DNA of 64,000 bases, taken from positions 310,428 through 374,427 of the forward strand of contig JAAHGF010000013.1 of the NCBI GenBank assembly GCA_010672585.1. Reading direction: 5' to 3'. The translations under genes were made by a program, and so were the position numbers. Below the pieces are notes generated by a model. It searched no databases. It was not told the DNA's origin and was given only the letters and a program-made list of their open reading frames with translations. Below are positions 19,108 to 29,317 of this stretch, in pieces. The DNA comes from Okeania sp. SIO1I7 (lineage in GTDB: Bacteria; Cyanobacteriota; Cyanobacteriia; Cyanobacteriales; Microcoleaceae). How positions within the stretch are numbered: the stretch's first letter is position 1; each line of letters begins with the position of its first letter.

Positions 19108-19512
19108 CTAACAATTAACTTGGCTCATGTCAGGGTAGCGATCGCCGGCAGCTACTCCCTGGGGTGCTACGGCTTCAATTTGTTTGAGTTCCTCTGGAGT
19201 CAAAATAATATTGGCAGCAACTAAATTTTCTTCTAAATATTTGCGTCGCTTAGTTCCAGGAATCAGTACAATATCATTCCCTTGAGCGAGTAACCAACAG
19301 TTGGCGATTGCTTGACCAACTAGCTCTTCATTATCGCCCAGTCCCTACATATCAGCAGTATCAAGTAGGGTTACCCCCAGTTCAAGAGCGCGGTGAATTG
19401 TAGCGATCGCTTCTTGTTCATTACGTCCACGGTAAAACTCTGACATTCCCATGCACCCCAGTCCGAGAGCTGAAACTTCTAGTCCCTGACTACCTAATTT
19501 ACGGATTTTCAT
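19108..19512 (-). pseudogene. aldo/keto reductase remnant
   Basis: It starts well: [20 protein letters not shown], then [20 protein letters not shown] and [15 protein letters not shown]. Catalytic Asp is retained, but Tyr is lost because the next codon is a TAG stop where DTADMYG is expected. After VGQAIAN the frame jumps to [20 protein letters not shown], the C-terminal cofactor-binding part, so about 170 residues are deleted. It ends at a proper stop (19108-19110). Confidence 0.85.
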
Positions 19513-19595
19513 TTTGATTCTCCAATTTAATTGATAAGACTTTTACTCTGTTGGTAGTTTGACTTTTGACTTTTGACTTCCACACACCGTTACTT

Positions 19596-19690
19596 AGGGT
19601 TTGCGTATGGAAAGTATGAGTGGTAGGGGTAGGAGTCAGTCCTCAGTCCTCAGGAGTTAGGATTTAGGGGAATTATAGAGGAGATGGTAT
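19596..19690 (+). repeat. family C element, left end only
   Basis: It begins AGGGTTTGCGTATGGAAAGT and continues with GGGGTAGGAGTCAG; the rest is missing. Confidence 0.6.
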
Positions 19691-19962
19691 ACTAATATTT
19701 TCTACCGGGGCTAAGATATTTGTCAGTTGGTCATATCTTTTGTTGTACTCAGAAATTTTAGTTTCGAGAATTTTAACTTGTGGTCTGAGAACTGCTGCAG
19801 TTACATGGCTCATTCTCAAACTAAAATTAGGCACCTCTAGCTTCATTTCTTCAAATAAATCATCATCAAAAGGCCGACTGAAATGTTTCTTGTATAACTT
19901 TTCATAAGAGCCTGCAGCTAAAATACAGTAGACTGCTATTCTCTCATTATGAGTAGCAACTT
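19686..19962 (-). pseudogene. DegT/DnrJ/EryC1/StrS aminotransferase fragment (tentative)
   Basis: The minus frame reads VATHNERIAVYCILAAGSYE, FDDDLFEEMKLEVPNFSLRM and SHVTAAVLRPQVKILETKIS. The NFSLRMSHVTAAVLRPQ stretch resembles the NYRxSxxxAAxxxxQ segment of PLP-dependent sugar aminotransferases. No start or active-site Lys is present. Confidence 0.45.
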
Positions 19963-20078
19963 ATCCCGACTTCAGGTTACTTACACAATTTAGATATACT
20001 GAGGTTGAACTTATTTGACCTTTAATCTTTAATTTATAATTTAATTTTTCCTCATTTATTAAGTAAACTGGGTTTAGC

Positions 20079-21551
20079 ATGAATTGGATATTTATAGAAA
20101 TAAAAAATGTACTTAGTTTATTGGTTCAAATATTTCAAATAAAACTATTTGAGTTAGGGAATCAATCATTTTCCATCAAGAATATTACTGAAATAATTTT
20201 CTTAATTGTTTTAGTAGTATTTTTCTCCCGCACAATAAAAAAGTGGATGAAAGAATGGATATTAGTTAATTTAGGAATCAAAAAAGGTACAAGAGAAGCC
20301 ATCGCTGCCATTATTAATTACATAATTACAATAGCTGGTATCTTAATAGTGCTTCATAATGCGGGCATTGACTTAACCTCAATTACTGTAATTGCTGGTG
20401 CTTTAAGTATTGGCATTGGTATTGGCATGAAAAATATTATTAGTAATTTTGTTAGTGGTTTAACAATTTTGATTGCTCAACCAATTAAAATCGGAGACTT
20501 TATCGAAGTTGATGATTTATCAGGAATAGTAGAAAAAACCTCAATTCGTTCAACTGTAATCCGAACTATTGATGGTATTTTTGTGATTATTCCTAATAAT
20601 TTTCTAGTAGAACAAAATATTATTAATTGGAGTCATAAAGATTCGACATCTCGCCTACATATTCCTATTGGTGTTGCCTATGGTAGCGATACAATCTTAG
20701 TAACAGAAGCACTTTTAGATGCAGCTAGAAAAGAAAAAAAAGTTTTATCAAATCCTTCACCAAAAGTTTGGTTTAAAGGGTTTGGAGATAGTGCCTTAAA
20801 TTTTGAACTATTAGTCTGGATTAAATATCCTCCTCTTATAGATTCAATCACAAGTTCTTTAAACTTTTTAATAGATTCAGAATTACGTTATCGGAATATT
20901 TCTATTCCTTTTCCCCAAAGAGATTTACATATTCGCCAGATTAATGATTTAATTCAAACACATAAAAAAACAGAGTCAACAACTGTTGTAAAAAATCCAA
21001 AAAACCTTTCAACTTCCTTAGTCAAAAATATAGCAAAAACTCAGCAAAATCCCTCAAAATGGAATTTACGAGATTTATTACGACAGATTAGTTATTTCCA
21101 TAATTGTAATAATATTGAACTACGAGACATCATTGAAAATGGATATAGAAAAATTGTTCCTCGCGGTGAAATAATCTGTCTAGAGGGAGAGTCAGGAGAC
21201 TCATTTTATATTATTCTTTCAGGGTCGGTAGAAGTATTTTCAGAAAAAGCAAATAAGTATATAACAACTAGATATGCAGGAGAATTTATTGGAGAAATGT
21301 CACTAATATTAGGGATTACTCGTACAGCGAGTCTTCGTGCCACAGAAGATACAATTTTATTTGTAGTAGACCGAGACAATTTACACAATCTTTTGGCAAA
21401 ACACCAAAGACTAGCAGACAAAATTTCTGAAGAATTATCCCGACGTTTAGAGACTTTAAAAAACTTAGGATTACTTGATAACCAAGAAAATTCCCAAGAA
21501 ACAGCAATGATTTGGATTCGGAATCGAATTTATACTTTATTTGATATTTAA
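20079..21551 (+). CDS. MscS-family mechanosensitive channel with cyclic-nucleotide-binding domain
   Basis: This 490-residue inner-membrane channel releases ions when membrane tension rises. Membrane helices lie at about 35-52, 74-94 and 98-125. The third is the pore helix with Gly/Ala packing (GALSIGIGIGMKNIISNFVS), followed by the beta domain (IKIGDFIEVDDLSGIVEKTS). After a linker, the C-terminus (about 345-460) is a cNMP-binding domain: GEIICLEGESGDSFYIILSG and GEMSLILGITRTASL, with the Arg expected to hold the phosphate. MscS fused to a cNMP domain suggests ligand-modulated gating. The gene stands alone. Confidence 0.93.
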   Translation: MNWIFIEIKNVLSLLVQIFQIKLFELGNQSFSIKNITEIIFLIVLVVFFSRTIKKWMKEWILVNLGIKKGTREAIAAIINYIITIAGILIVLHNAGIDLTSITVIAGALSIGIGIGMKNIISNFVSGLTILIAQPIKIGDFIEVDDLSGIVEKTSIRSTVIRTIDGIFVIIPNNFLVEQNIINWSHKDSTSRLHIPIGVAYGSDTILVTEALLDAARKEKKVLSNPSPKVWFKGFGDSALNFELLVWIKYPPLIDSITSSLNFLIDSELRYRNISIPFPQRDLHIRQINDLIQTHKKTESTTVVKNPKNLSTSLVKNIAKTQQNPSKWNLRDLLRQISYFHNCNNIELRDIIENGYRKIVPRGEIICLEGESGDSFYIILSGSVEVFSEKANKYITTRYAGEFIGEMSLILGITRTASLRATEDTILFVVDRDNLHNLLAKHQRLADKISEELSRRLETLKNLGLLDNQENSQETAMIWIRNRIYTLFDI

Positions 21552-21553
21552 AT

Positions 21554-21770
21554 AGGGCTTGCGTATGGAAAGTCTTTTTGTAGGGGTAGGAGACAGGAGA
21601 CAGGAAACAACCCACCCCTCGCCCCTCCCCCGACCGTGGAGGGGAAGACAGGAGGAACGGGGAATGAGCGAGGAGGTAGGAGTAACAATTGTCAATTTGG
21701 GATTTTTCTGCCCAACTATGCGCCTAAAATACTAGCTTTTTGAGGGTTTTCAACGTGATACCTGGCACTG
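21554..21770 (+). repeat. family C element, right end missing
   Basis: AGGGCTTGCGTATGGAAAGT opens it 3 bp after the channel stop codon. A palindrome P variant (CCCACCCCTCGCCCCTCCCC) and TGCGCCTAAAATACTAGC follow. The CAGCAAGCCCT right end is absent. Confidence 0.7.
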
Positions 21771-21771
21771 C

Positions 21772-21838
21772 AATCAGCTACCTTTTTATTTTGTTTAGCC
21801 ACAGCTTTGACAGCTTTTATATGTCTTACATTCTGAGG
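21772..21838 (-). pseudogene. tnpB fragment (tentative)
   Basis: The minus strand reads RHIKAVKAVAKQNKKVADCS, like the Lys-rich [16 protein letters not shown] segment of the tnpB at 16045. Only this piece is left. Confidence 0.35.
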
Positions 21839-21886
21839 AGACCTCAGAATTACACACTCGCTTCTGACTTCTGACTTCTGACTTCG

Positions 21887-22741
21887 TTAACGTCCTATCA
21901 ACTTTACGACAAAACTACCACTTAGATAAAGAGCAACTACTGCTCCACCTAATAAACTTTGAGTTAAAGGGTCAGTTGAAGGAGTTAAAACTGCTCCTAA
22001 AACTGCTGCACCTAACAATACATATCTCCAGCCAGAAAACATTTGTTGAGAAGAAACAATTCCTGAAATACCTAACAAGAATTGCAGAATCGGAATTTGA
22101 AATGCTAATGCCGTACTAAACATTAATAGCAATACAAATTCAAAATATTGTTCAATTGACCAAGCCTGTTCTACTACTTCCGAGCCGTAACTAATAAAAA
22201 ACTTCAAAGCTGCTGGTACAATTGCAAAATAAGCAAATACTAATCCCAATCCAAATAAAACTGTAGAACCTAAAAAAATCGGTCCGAGAAATCTTCTTTC
22301 TCTAATAGTTAGACCTGGTAGAACAAACTTAACTATTTGATAAAGTATAAAAGGACTTGCCAAAAGAAAACCACTATAAGCAGCTACTTTAATAGTTACA
22401 AAAAAATATTCTCCTGGAGCTAGTTGGAGAAACTTTACTCCGTGGGCAGGAACTTCTAAGAATTGGACAATAGGTTTAACTACAATGAAGCAACCGATAA
22501 TACCTACTACTCCTGCTATTAGAGAATAAAATATTCGCATCCGTAACTCTTCGAGATGGTCAAATATAGACATTTCCACATCATCAGGAGATCGATCGAG
22601 ATAATCATCTTCTTCTAAATCTTGGCGATCGCCTACTTGAGCTGTATTATTGGGCTTAACTTCAGGTTCTTTCAAGCTTACAGGTGCTAAATTGTGATTA
22701 TTTGAACCCTCTGGAGGAGTATTAGTTTCTGGAGGTGTCAT
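21887..22741 (-). CDS. tatC: Sec-independent (twin-arginine) translocase subunit TatC
   Basis: This 284-residue thylakoid/plasma-membrane protein recognises twin-arginine signals. An acidic cytosolic extension of about 55 residues precedes the diagnostic [18 protein letters not shown]. Six membrane helices follow, with [38 protein letters not shown] and [15 protein letters not shown] as landmarks. The Pro-rich N-terminus ([17 protein letters not shown]) is longer than in E. coli but common in cyanobacteria. Its likely client PetC is encoded at 14449. Confidence 0.97.
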   Translation of the reverse strand: MTPPETNTPPEGSNNHNLAPVSLKEPEVKPNNTAQVGDRQDLEEDDYLDRSPDDVEMSIFDHLEELRMRIFYSLIAGVVGIIGCFIVVKPIVQFLEVPAHGVKFLQLAPGEYFFVTIKVAAYSGFLLASPFILYQIVKFVLPGLTIRERRFLGPIFLGSTVLFGLGLVFAYFAIVPAALKFFISYGSEVVEQAWSIEQYFEFVLLLMFSTALAFQIPILQFLLGISGIVSSQQMFSGWRYVLLGAAVLGAVLTPSTDPLTQSLLGGAVVALYLSGSFVVKLIGR

Positions 22742-23021
22742 ATCTGTATTTTGATTTTAGATTAATCTATATTATATAAAAGTTCCTATTTTCCACAGTG
22801 TAGACCATTGTACCGAGATTAAGTAAGTAAATTCATCTTCTCATAGTGTAGTTTGCGGGTAATTTAGGTCTATTAATCAGCCTTGAAAAGAAGTAAAAGT
22901 CACGAAAACAAGAAAAACTGATTATTGATAGCTGAAGATTAATTGCTATATTTAACCCATCTATAATTTTTGCCTAAATCGCATTTAATAGAGTTGGCAA
23001 TAAAAATCTTGGAGCCAAATT
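22742..23021. other. divergent intergenic region, tatC / CHAT gene
   Basis: About 280 bp with no repeat element; it should hold both promoters. GGAG at about 23011 lies 8 bp before the CHAT gene ATG. No clear -10 was singled out. Confidence 0.4.
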
Positions 23022-24386
23022 ATGTTTAACAAAAGATGGAAATAAAATCTGATTTTATTTTTCTTATTTATATTAGTCTGCATTAGTAGTATCACATTAA
23101 ATATTCTTCTACAAAAACAACCAGCATTTGCTCTGCAAGAATCAGAGTGGGATACATTATTAGAAGAACGGTCTGTCAAAGAAGTTGTGAATAGAATCGA
23201 ACAAACTTGGGAAAAAGCTTATTAAAATTACTTTGATGTTAATCTTTCAGATTTTACATTAACTGCTGAAGCTATAGCTAAACAACTTGATTTATGGAAA
23301 TTTCAAACTGATAAAAACCCTGGGGTTGTTTGGGTATGGCCTAGAACAAAAACAATACAGTTAGTATTAATTACTCCCAATCAAATACCAGTCATATACA
23401 GCATTACTGATAAAGAGCGAAAGACTGTATTAAATACAGCAAAAATATTAGCTGGGGAAATCATAGACCCCAGAGTACGTCACACAAACTCATATTTAAA
23501 ACCTGCTCAACAAATTTATCAGTGGATAGTAGCTCCTATCGAGTCAGAATTAGAAAAGCAAAAAGTAGATACGATTCTTTTTTGTTTAGGACCGGGTTTA
23601 CGCAGTTTAGCCTTATCAGCACTACATGATGGAGAAAAATTTCTCATAGAAAAGTATAGTATTGCTCTAATTCCCGCCTTTAATATGATTGAAACTGAAT
23701 ATAATCCAAGCAAAAATATGCAAGTATTAGGAATGGGAGCATCAGAATTTATCAACCATCAATCTTTACCAGCGGTACCAACAGAATTAAAACAAATTAC
23801 ACAAGAATTTTTCCCAGGCAAAGCGTTTATCAACCAGGATTTTACAGTTAAAAATTTACAATACCAACGACAAAAACAGAAATTTGGAATTATTCATTTA
23901 GCTACCCATGCTGAATTTAAATCAGGCAAACCTAGTAATTCTTATATTCAATTTTGGAATCAAGAAAAACTAAACTTAGATGATATTAGAAATTTGAAAT
24001 GGCATCAACCAAAAGTAGAATTGTTGGTATTAAGTGCTTGTAAAACTGCAGTGGGAGATAAACAAGCAGAATTAGGTTTTGCTGGTTTGGCTGTGCAAGC
24101 TGGAGTTAAATCTGCACTGGCAAGTCTTTGGTATGTTAGTGATGTGGGAACTTTGGCATTAATGAATGAATTTTATCAACATTTTCAAAAAATTTCACTG
24201 AAAGCAGAAGCTCTCAGACAAGCACAAATAGCAATGTTAAAAGGGAAAGTAAACTTGAAAAAAGGTGAGTTACACGGTTCTGGTAGTAACGTAAAATTGC
24301 CACAAGAATTAGCAAAATATGGAGATGAAAATTTATCTCATCCTTATTATTGGGCAGCTTTTACTATTATTGGTAATCCTTGGTAA
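23022..24386 (+). pseudogene. CHAT-domain (caspase-like) protein with two in-frame TAA codons
   Basis: One frame of 454 codons runs from ATG 23022 to 24386, interrupted only by TAA at 23043-23045 and TAA at 23223-23225. The N-terminus is a secretion signal (LILFFLFILVCISSITLNIL). The CHAT protease domain has the catalytic His in IIHLATHAEF and Cys in LVLSACKTAVGD, plus GFAGLAVQAGVKSALASLWY and the terminal PYYWAAFTIIGNPW. Translation can restart at ATG 23685, giving 233 residues with both catalytic residues. Because the rest of the frame is clean, the lesions are recent, or are sequence errors, or the codons are read through. In this group CHAT proteins often carry TPR repeats; none is seen here. 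Confidence 0.85.
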
Positions 24387-24482
24387 TTTAGTAACTTTTT
24401 CTCAAAAAAAGTCATACCTATGAGGAATTATCACTTGCCCATCCTAATGAGTCTGAATTCTAGTCCAGGAAAACAAGGTTAA

Positions 24483-24530
24483 TATCATGTCGGTTTAATT
24501 AACAATCATCAAGTTCTTAGGTGGTAGGTC
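24483..24530 (+). repeat. family A solo left end
   Basis: TATCATGTCGGTTTAATTAA preceded by TAA, with no matching right end within 300 bp. One base is missing from the TCCGG core. Confidence 0.5.
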
Positions 24531-24567
24531 GTAGGTTTCATTAATGGATAATGGATAATTGATAATT

Positions 24568-24825
24568 AGGGTTTGCGTATGGAAAGTATGAGTGCTAGGG
24601 ATAGGAGTCAGAATTTCCTAGGTCATGCTCTGCAAACAGAATTCAGTAGAAATGGGAATTATAGAGGAGGTAGTCGGAAAAATTGTAAGAGTAATTTTTC
24701 TGCCATAATCGTCCCAAAATACTAGCTTTATGCAGCTCTTGCCACCGAAAAGCTGACACTTTTTTAGACCAAAAAATTCTATAACCAATATCAGTCAATG
24801 CTTTGAGATTTAATCAGCAAGCCCT
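24568..24825 (+). mobile_element. family C MITE-like element
   Basis: A 258-bp element from AGGGTTTGCGTATGGAAAGT to ATCAGCAAGCCCT. Flanks are AATT and AACT, a near match to the 4-bp duplication of other copies. No ORF. A short element resembling the dyad repeats may replace palindrome P. Confidence 0.65.
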
Positions 24826-24827
24826 AA

Positions 24828-25046
24828 CTACCTCTGGTTAAAACCGTTACGGAATTGAATATAAGGAAATATTATTTCTTCTCTTTGTCGATTGGATATA
24901 GCGAGGAAACCCGCTCTTATCAGAGCCGCTCCGAAGATCGCCATCCCACCCTCCGGGAAACTCCGCTAACGACCCCTTTTTTCCCCTTATAAAGGAGAGA
25001 CTTTAAACCAGAATTGTTTAATTATTAATTATTAATTATTCGGTAA
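24828..25046 (+). repeat. family B repeat, long form
   Basis: TACCTCTGGTTAAAACCGTT and ACGGAATTGAATATAAGG, a GC-rich insert, TATAAAGGAGAGACTTTAAA, ATTATTAATT units and TTCGGTAAA. It directly follows the family C element. Confidence 0.7.
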
Positions 25047-25171
25047 ATTCAAGACCGAACACTGGAACCTATCCCAGTAATAATATTTTTGCTAAAAACC
25101 CCAAATATTTTGAGAGTTAAAAACGAAAAATTAAGCTTTTAAAACACATTTTACTTAAACAAATAAGCCTT

Positions 25172-25325
25172 TCAACAATTAATAATTAATAATTAATAAT
25201 TAATAATTAATAATTAATAATTAATAATTACCTCTCCTTGAAAAGAAGAGGATTGACTTAAAGGAAAAATTTTTCTTTTTTCTCCTTGAAAGGAGAGGCT
25301 TTAAACCTTAATTATTCGGTAAAAA
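25172..25325 (+). repeat. family B repeat, short form
   Basis: Seven or more TTAATAA units, then TACCTCTCCTTGAAAAGAAG, AGGATTGACTTAAAGG, CTTGAAAGGAGAGGCTTTAA and TTCGGTAAA. Confidence 0.75.
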
Positions 25326-25547
25326 TAGTGGGATAGGTTCAACACTGGAAACGGAGCATAAATTTGGGATATTCCTTCGAGATCGCTTCAAAAGAATCAA
25401 GAAATTACTAAGGTTAGCTGAAGACATTTTTTTTATAAGTTTTAATTCTACTTGGAGACTAATTCCTCTTTTGAACTGATAATGAGCTAATAACTCATAG
25501 CTGATAGCTGATAGCTGACGGCTGAATGCTTACCTTTCAGTTGAGAA

Positions 25548-26549
25548 TCAATCACAAAATTCAGCTTTCAAATCTCTTTCCATTAGAGCTACTACTGCTT
25601 CTTCAGGAGTAATTTTTCCATTTAATAAAAGAAAAACCTGATGAGAAATAGGTACGCGAATTTCCTCTCGGTAAGCAAGATCGATCAAAACATTCGTAGT
25701 ATTAACACCCTCAGCAGTACCTTGTAATTCGTCTAAAATTTTCTCCAAACTTTTACCTTGAGCTAAACCATAACCAACCCGATAATTTCTACTCAAAGAA
25801 CTACTACAAGTTGCCAACATATCTCCTAAACCAGATAACCCAAAAAAAGTTTCAGTTTGTCCGCCTAAATGATTACCAACCCGAATAATTTCTGTCAAAG
25901 CACGAGTTAACAAAGCTGATTTAGCATTAGTACCAAGTTCCAAACCATCACAAACTCCAGCAGCAATAGCAATAACATTTTTCAAAGTTCCACCTAACTC
26001 CGTACCAATAGGATCGGGACTACTATAAACCCGAAATAAACCAGAAGCAAAAATATTTTGTACTGTTGTTGCTGCTGCCTTATTTTTACTAGCAACTACC
26101 GTTGCAGTAGGTAATTTATCATTAATTTCTTTTGATAAATTAGGACCAGATAAAACTACAACTGAATTATTAGGAAAATCAGCTTCCCAAATCTGAGAAG
26201 GAGTCCGCCTTGTTGCCGAATCTAATCCTTTTGTAGCAGTCACAATAATTACCTTTTCTGATAATCCAATTTTTTTGATTTTTTCTGCCGTTTCATTCAC
26301 TCCTTTCATAGAAATTGCCGAAACTATAATATCAACATTTTGGAGTATTTCTGATAAACTTACATTCAAGCTACGAGACCATAAATGTATTTCATGTTGA
26401 TTATGACCAGCCAATTTTGCTAAAGCAGAACCCCATGCACCTGCACCTAGAATCGCTAAGGTTGCCTTTTTTTTCGATACTGGATAAGCAGAGTCTAAAG
26501 TTCTAATAATTTCTCTTCTTTTATCAGCTTGAGATATTTTACTTACCAT
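25548..26549 (-). CDS. gpsA: NAD(P)H-dependent glycerol-3-phosphate dehydrogenase
   Basis: It reduces dihydroxyacetone phosphate to sn-glycerol 3-phosphate, the backbone for membrane glycerolipids. The 333-residue cytosolic protein has the dinucleotide motif LAILGAGAWGSAL starting near residue 32, VLSGPNLSKEI, and GTELGGTLKNVIAIAAGVCD with the catalytic Lys. GLSGLGDMLATCSSSLSRNY, GYGLAQGKSLEKIL and QGTAEGVNTTNVL follow. About 30 extra residues precede the Rossmann motif, so the start may lie further in, but no better ATG stands out. It is monocistronic among repeats. Confidence 0.95.
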   Translation of the reverse strand: MVSKISQADKRREIIRTLDSAYPVSKKKATLAILGAGAWGSALAKLAGHNQHEIHLWSRSLNVSLSEILQNVDIIVSAISMKGVNETAEKIKKIGLSEKVIIVTATKGLDSATRRTPSQIWEADFPNNSVVVLSGPNLSKEINDKLPTATVVASKNKAAATTVQNIFASGLFRVYSSPDPIGTELGGTLKNVIAIAAGVCDGLELGTNAKSALLTRALTEIIRVGNHLGGQTETFFGLSGLGDMLATCSSSLSRNYRVGYGLAQGKSLEKILDELQGTAEGVNTTNVLIDLAYREEIRVPISHQVFLLLNGKITPEEAVVALMERDLKAEFCD

Positions 26550-26729
26550 AATTTATGAATTTGATTTATTAATTAATTATTGATTTTCAGAGAAGTCAGT
26601 ACAATAAGTCAATGGTGATTTTTCACTAACTCATAATTCATTTGTTCTCAGATATTCTCACTCTTCTAGAGAAAATATATATAGCGCTATTAATTCCACC
26701 ACCAATAATTAGGACTTACGCAAAAAAAA

Positions 26730-27800
26730 CTATAGAACCCCTGAGTGGTATCTTTTTAGGAAAAGCTATATAGTTCAATAGCGATCGCCGATTATCATCA
26801 ATAAGAGTTGGACAAATGCCAGTCTTCAAGCAGTTTGACAGACAAAGAATGGGTTCTTATTGAACCATCCCATACCAAAAAAGAAGAAAACTTGTCCAAC
26901 ATGCAGGGAGCAAGAGAGAAATTTTAGATGGTATCTTGTATCAACTCAAGAATGGTTGTAACTGGTGTGACTTACTGTGCATATTTACCACCCTATTCAA
27001 CCGTATTTTGGCTTTACTTGTAGTGGTGAGCATCAGGGGTAATTGAAAAAATTAGAGATGTATTGCATTCTCAAGTATGTCAATAGGTAAAAAAAAAGCG
27101 ATCGGGGACAACTTTAATCATCATTGATTCACAGGCAGTAAAAAATACCTGTAATCCTAGTATCAAGTCAATCATGATTTTGTTTTTACAAATCTACGAA
27201 TGGAATTAAGCGATACCTGGCAGTAGATAGTCTCGGTTTTCCTTCTTGCTCCGTCCTTACTCTGAGGAAACCTCAGAGCGGGCGGTGCGCTTTTTTTACT
27301 TATTGCAGCAAAGCTAATGTATCTGATGATCAGAGATTAAAAGAAATATTGTCAGATAAAATTGATTACTTCAAGTCCAAACCTGTTAATATCCCTAAAA
27401 TTACTATCCTACTTGACAATGGATATCCCATAGGAAAAATAACGCAGGAGTTAAAGAAAATTTATCCAGCAATTATGACCAAGATTCGGTTTAAACTATC
27501 ACCAAAACCTTCAAAGGTGAAGAAAAAACAGCAAGGAAAAACAGGGTTTGTGCCCGTCAAAGCCAGGTAGGTCATCGAAAGAACCAACTCTTGGATGGAA
27601 AGATGTCAAAGCTTGACTAAAAATTTTGTTTGCGTTTGCTTCCGCATCCCGTAGGGAAGCATTCCGTAGGGAAGCATTCCGCAGGAAAAGAACCCTGGAA
27701 AATGCTACCGCCAAGATTAATATCCAGTTTTATTCGACTAATGCTCAAGAGACTGGCGATCGCCTAGGTTTTTAAAAGATACCACTCAGGGTCTCTATAG
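26730..27800 (+). mobile_element. IS5-family insertion sequence, decayed, both ends present
   Basis: About 1.07 kb bounded by inverted ends: CCCTGAGTGGTATCTTTT on the left (26739-26756) and its complement AAAAGATACCACTCAGGG on the right (27774-27791). Both continue outwards into CTATAGA-type sequence. If the element starts at GAACCCC, TATA flanks both sides as a possible 4-bp duplication. It encloses a broken transposase and lies in the gpsA-usp spacer. Confidence 0.75.
26815..27770 (+). pseudogene. IS5-family transposase, broken
   Basis: Pieces in several frames spell one DDE transposase: LTDKEWVLIEPSHTKKE, REILDGILYQLKNGCNWCDL, IIDSQAVKNTCNPS (first catalytic Asp), CFYKSTNGIKRYLAVDSLGF, then VSDDQRLKEILSDKIDYFKS from 27330. 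KITILLDNGYPIGKI and RWVIERTNSWMERCQSLTKN (catalytic Glu) complete it. A repeat resembling 52550-52610 sits at 27243-27295, and two tandem short dyad repeats at 27635-27688. Confidence 0.8.
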
Positions 27801-27814
27801 GTATTGATTTTAAT

Positions 27815-27965
27815 GCTGAGTTGATTCCAGTCTACAGGACAACGACAAGCATCCAAGAGAAATATTGTTTGTAAGTTGTCAAATTAGCAGAATTTTTTGA
27901 ATGTGCTATTGCCATTGAGTCTCTAGATTTTACCAAGAAAAAATGGGGTGATTTGAGGTATGATA
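27815..27965 (+). pseudogene. tnpB-like fragment (tentative)
   Basis: Frames read GIDFNAELIPVYRTTTSIQE and FFECAIAIESLDFTKKKWGD, resembling the RuvC-I (GVDxN) and RuvC-II (IAIExLDF) stretches of one TnpB branch. Nothing else of the gene is left. Confidence 0.4.
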
Positions 27966-28161
27966 TAATATTAGGTTCAGAGGGCGACAGAACTCTGTTC
28001 CGCTTACGTGATAGAACCCCGTTCCGCGCTCCGCGACCAAAAAACTTTCTCCTTCTACTCCTCTTTATTCTTCTTTACTTCCCTACTGACTCCTGAGTTC
28101 TGAGTTCTGACTCCTAAGTAATTAAAATTAATATCATACACTAATTCAGCAACACCATATA

Positions 28162-28590
28162 ATGAATATATTTTCCAAAAATTCTGTACTTGTGCCCATA
28201 GATTTTTCCGATGAATCTGTTGAGGCGATCGATGTAGCTCTAGAATTTGTTCGAGAGCCTTCTTATTTATGGATTCTTCACGTGCTGCCTCGTCTTAATC
28301 CTACTGAACCAGGAGTAAGGTGGCATACTGTCGATGACCAGAGTCGCAAACAGCATATCGAAAAAGTGTTTCACGAACAGATTCAAGGTGCTAAATATGA
28401 AGGTATTAATTTTAGTGTGGCGATCGGAAATCCTAGCTCAGAAATTTTGGATTATGCTCAGGAAAAAAAAGCAGAGTTAATTGTCATTCCTTCCCAAGGA
28501 CATAGTGGTCTTGGTGGATTTTTACTAGGATCGGTTGCTGAACGAGTTGTCAGGTATTCTCATTGTCCTGTTTTAGTTCTACGAAATTGA
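28162..28590 (+). CDS. universal stress protein (UspA family)
   Basis: A 142-residue single-domain Usp of the ATP-binding type. The start is SVLVPIDFSDESVEAIDVAL and the nucleotide loop near the end is IVIPSQGHSGLGGFLLGSVA followed by ERVVRYSHCPVLVLRN, matching G-2x-G-9x-G(S/T). Such proteins are induced by starvation or oxidative and osmotic stress. It stands alone. A CTCCTTCTACTCCTC-type pyrimidine run lies about 90 bp upstream. Confidence 0.94.
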   Translation: MNIFSKNSVLVPIDFSDESVEAIDVALEFVREPSYLWILHVLPRLNPTEPGVRWHTVDDQSRKQHIEKVFHEQIQGAKYEGINFSVAIGNPSSEILDYAQEKKAELIVIPSQGHSGLGGFLLGSVAERVVRYSHCPVLVLRN

Positions 28591-29093
28591 CATACTCTCT
28601 GGCGGTCAGACACGAAAATTATTCTCCAACCAGGATTATACCAAGCGCGATAAATGTTTGCTACATTTTCTTGGGTGTTGGTAATTGCTAAGATGATTTT
28701 CTAGGGGTAACAGCTCTTGCCTACTCTGGTTGGGTATTTACAACTATCACAGGGGAATAAACCTTAAGGTTTCATCTTTTAATTTACCAACGCTTTTTCT
28801 TGAGTAGGGGAGTAGGGGGGGAGTGGTTAGGGATGTTGTATCCCACATTCCACAGGTCAATTTGTAATATACAAAGTAGCACAAAATTTTCTAGCCCCCT
28901 AGGGTCTGTCATCAATTAGAACTTATAAGCTTTGTGAGTCAAGGTTTTTAGCGTCTGGAGTCTTTCCAGGCCAAAAGTTCAAAACTCTTGCTACATAGCA
29001 CTTTCAGATTTAATTGGGGCTTGCGCTCATAAAGCTAAAAGTCAGGATAGCTAAGACTTAGGAGCTTTTCATGTTCAATTTATATCCTAGTTA

Positions 29094-29297
29094 TATCATG
29101 TTCGGTTGAATACTTATAAATAACTGTTGTGAGAAGTCAGTCCTCAGGAGGGAAGAAAGGAGGAATACATAGAAAATATTGGAGAAAAGCATTGATAATT
29201 TCAGTATTTCTTTGGTACTGTCGCTACCCGGAGTCCTTAAATTTTATTATAACTGACCCGTCCGTTAGCGTAGCTCCCCCGGAGGGGGAACATGATA
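29094..29297 (+). mobile_element. family A MITE, copy 4, carrying a short dyad repeat
   Basis: TATCATGTTCGG...GAACATGATA with TTA on both sides (29091-29093, 29298-29300). The sequence is nearly identical to the copy at 61500, except for a 24-bp insertion in the right inverted end (29265-29288). Confidence 0.9.
29265..29288 (+). repeat. 24-bp short dyad repeat inserted in a MITE
   Basis: It consists of TTAGCGTAGCTCCCCC followed by GGAGGGGG, with a hairpin CTCCCCCGGAGGGGG. The sister MITE at 61500 reads GTCCGAACATGATA across the same site without it. Confidence 0.9.
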
Positions 29298-29317
29298 TTA
29301 TTAGCTAGTTTTGCATC

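Noticed and set aside
25176-25240. Possible CRISPR-like array of TTAATAA units
   Set aside because: The units are contiguous heptamers with no spacers and no cas genes; part of a family B repeat.
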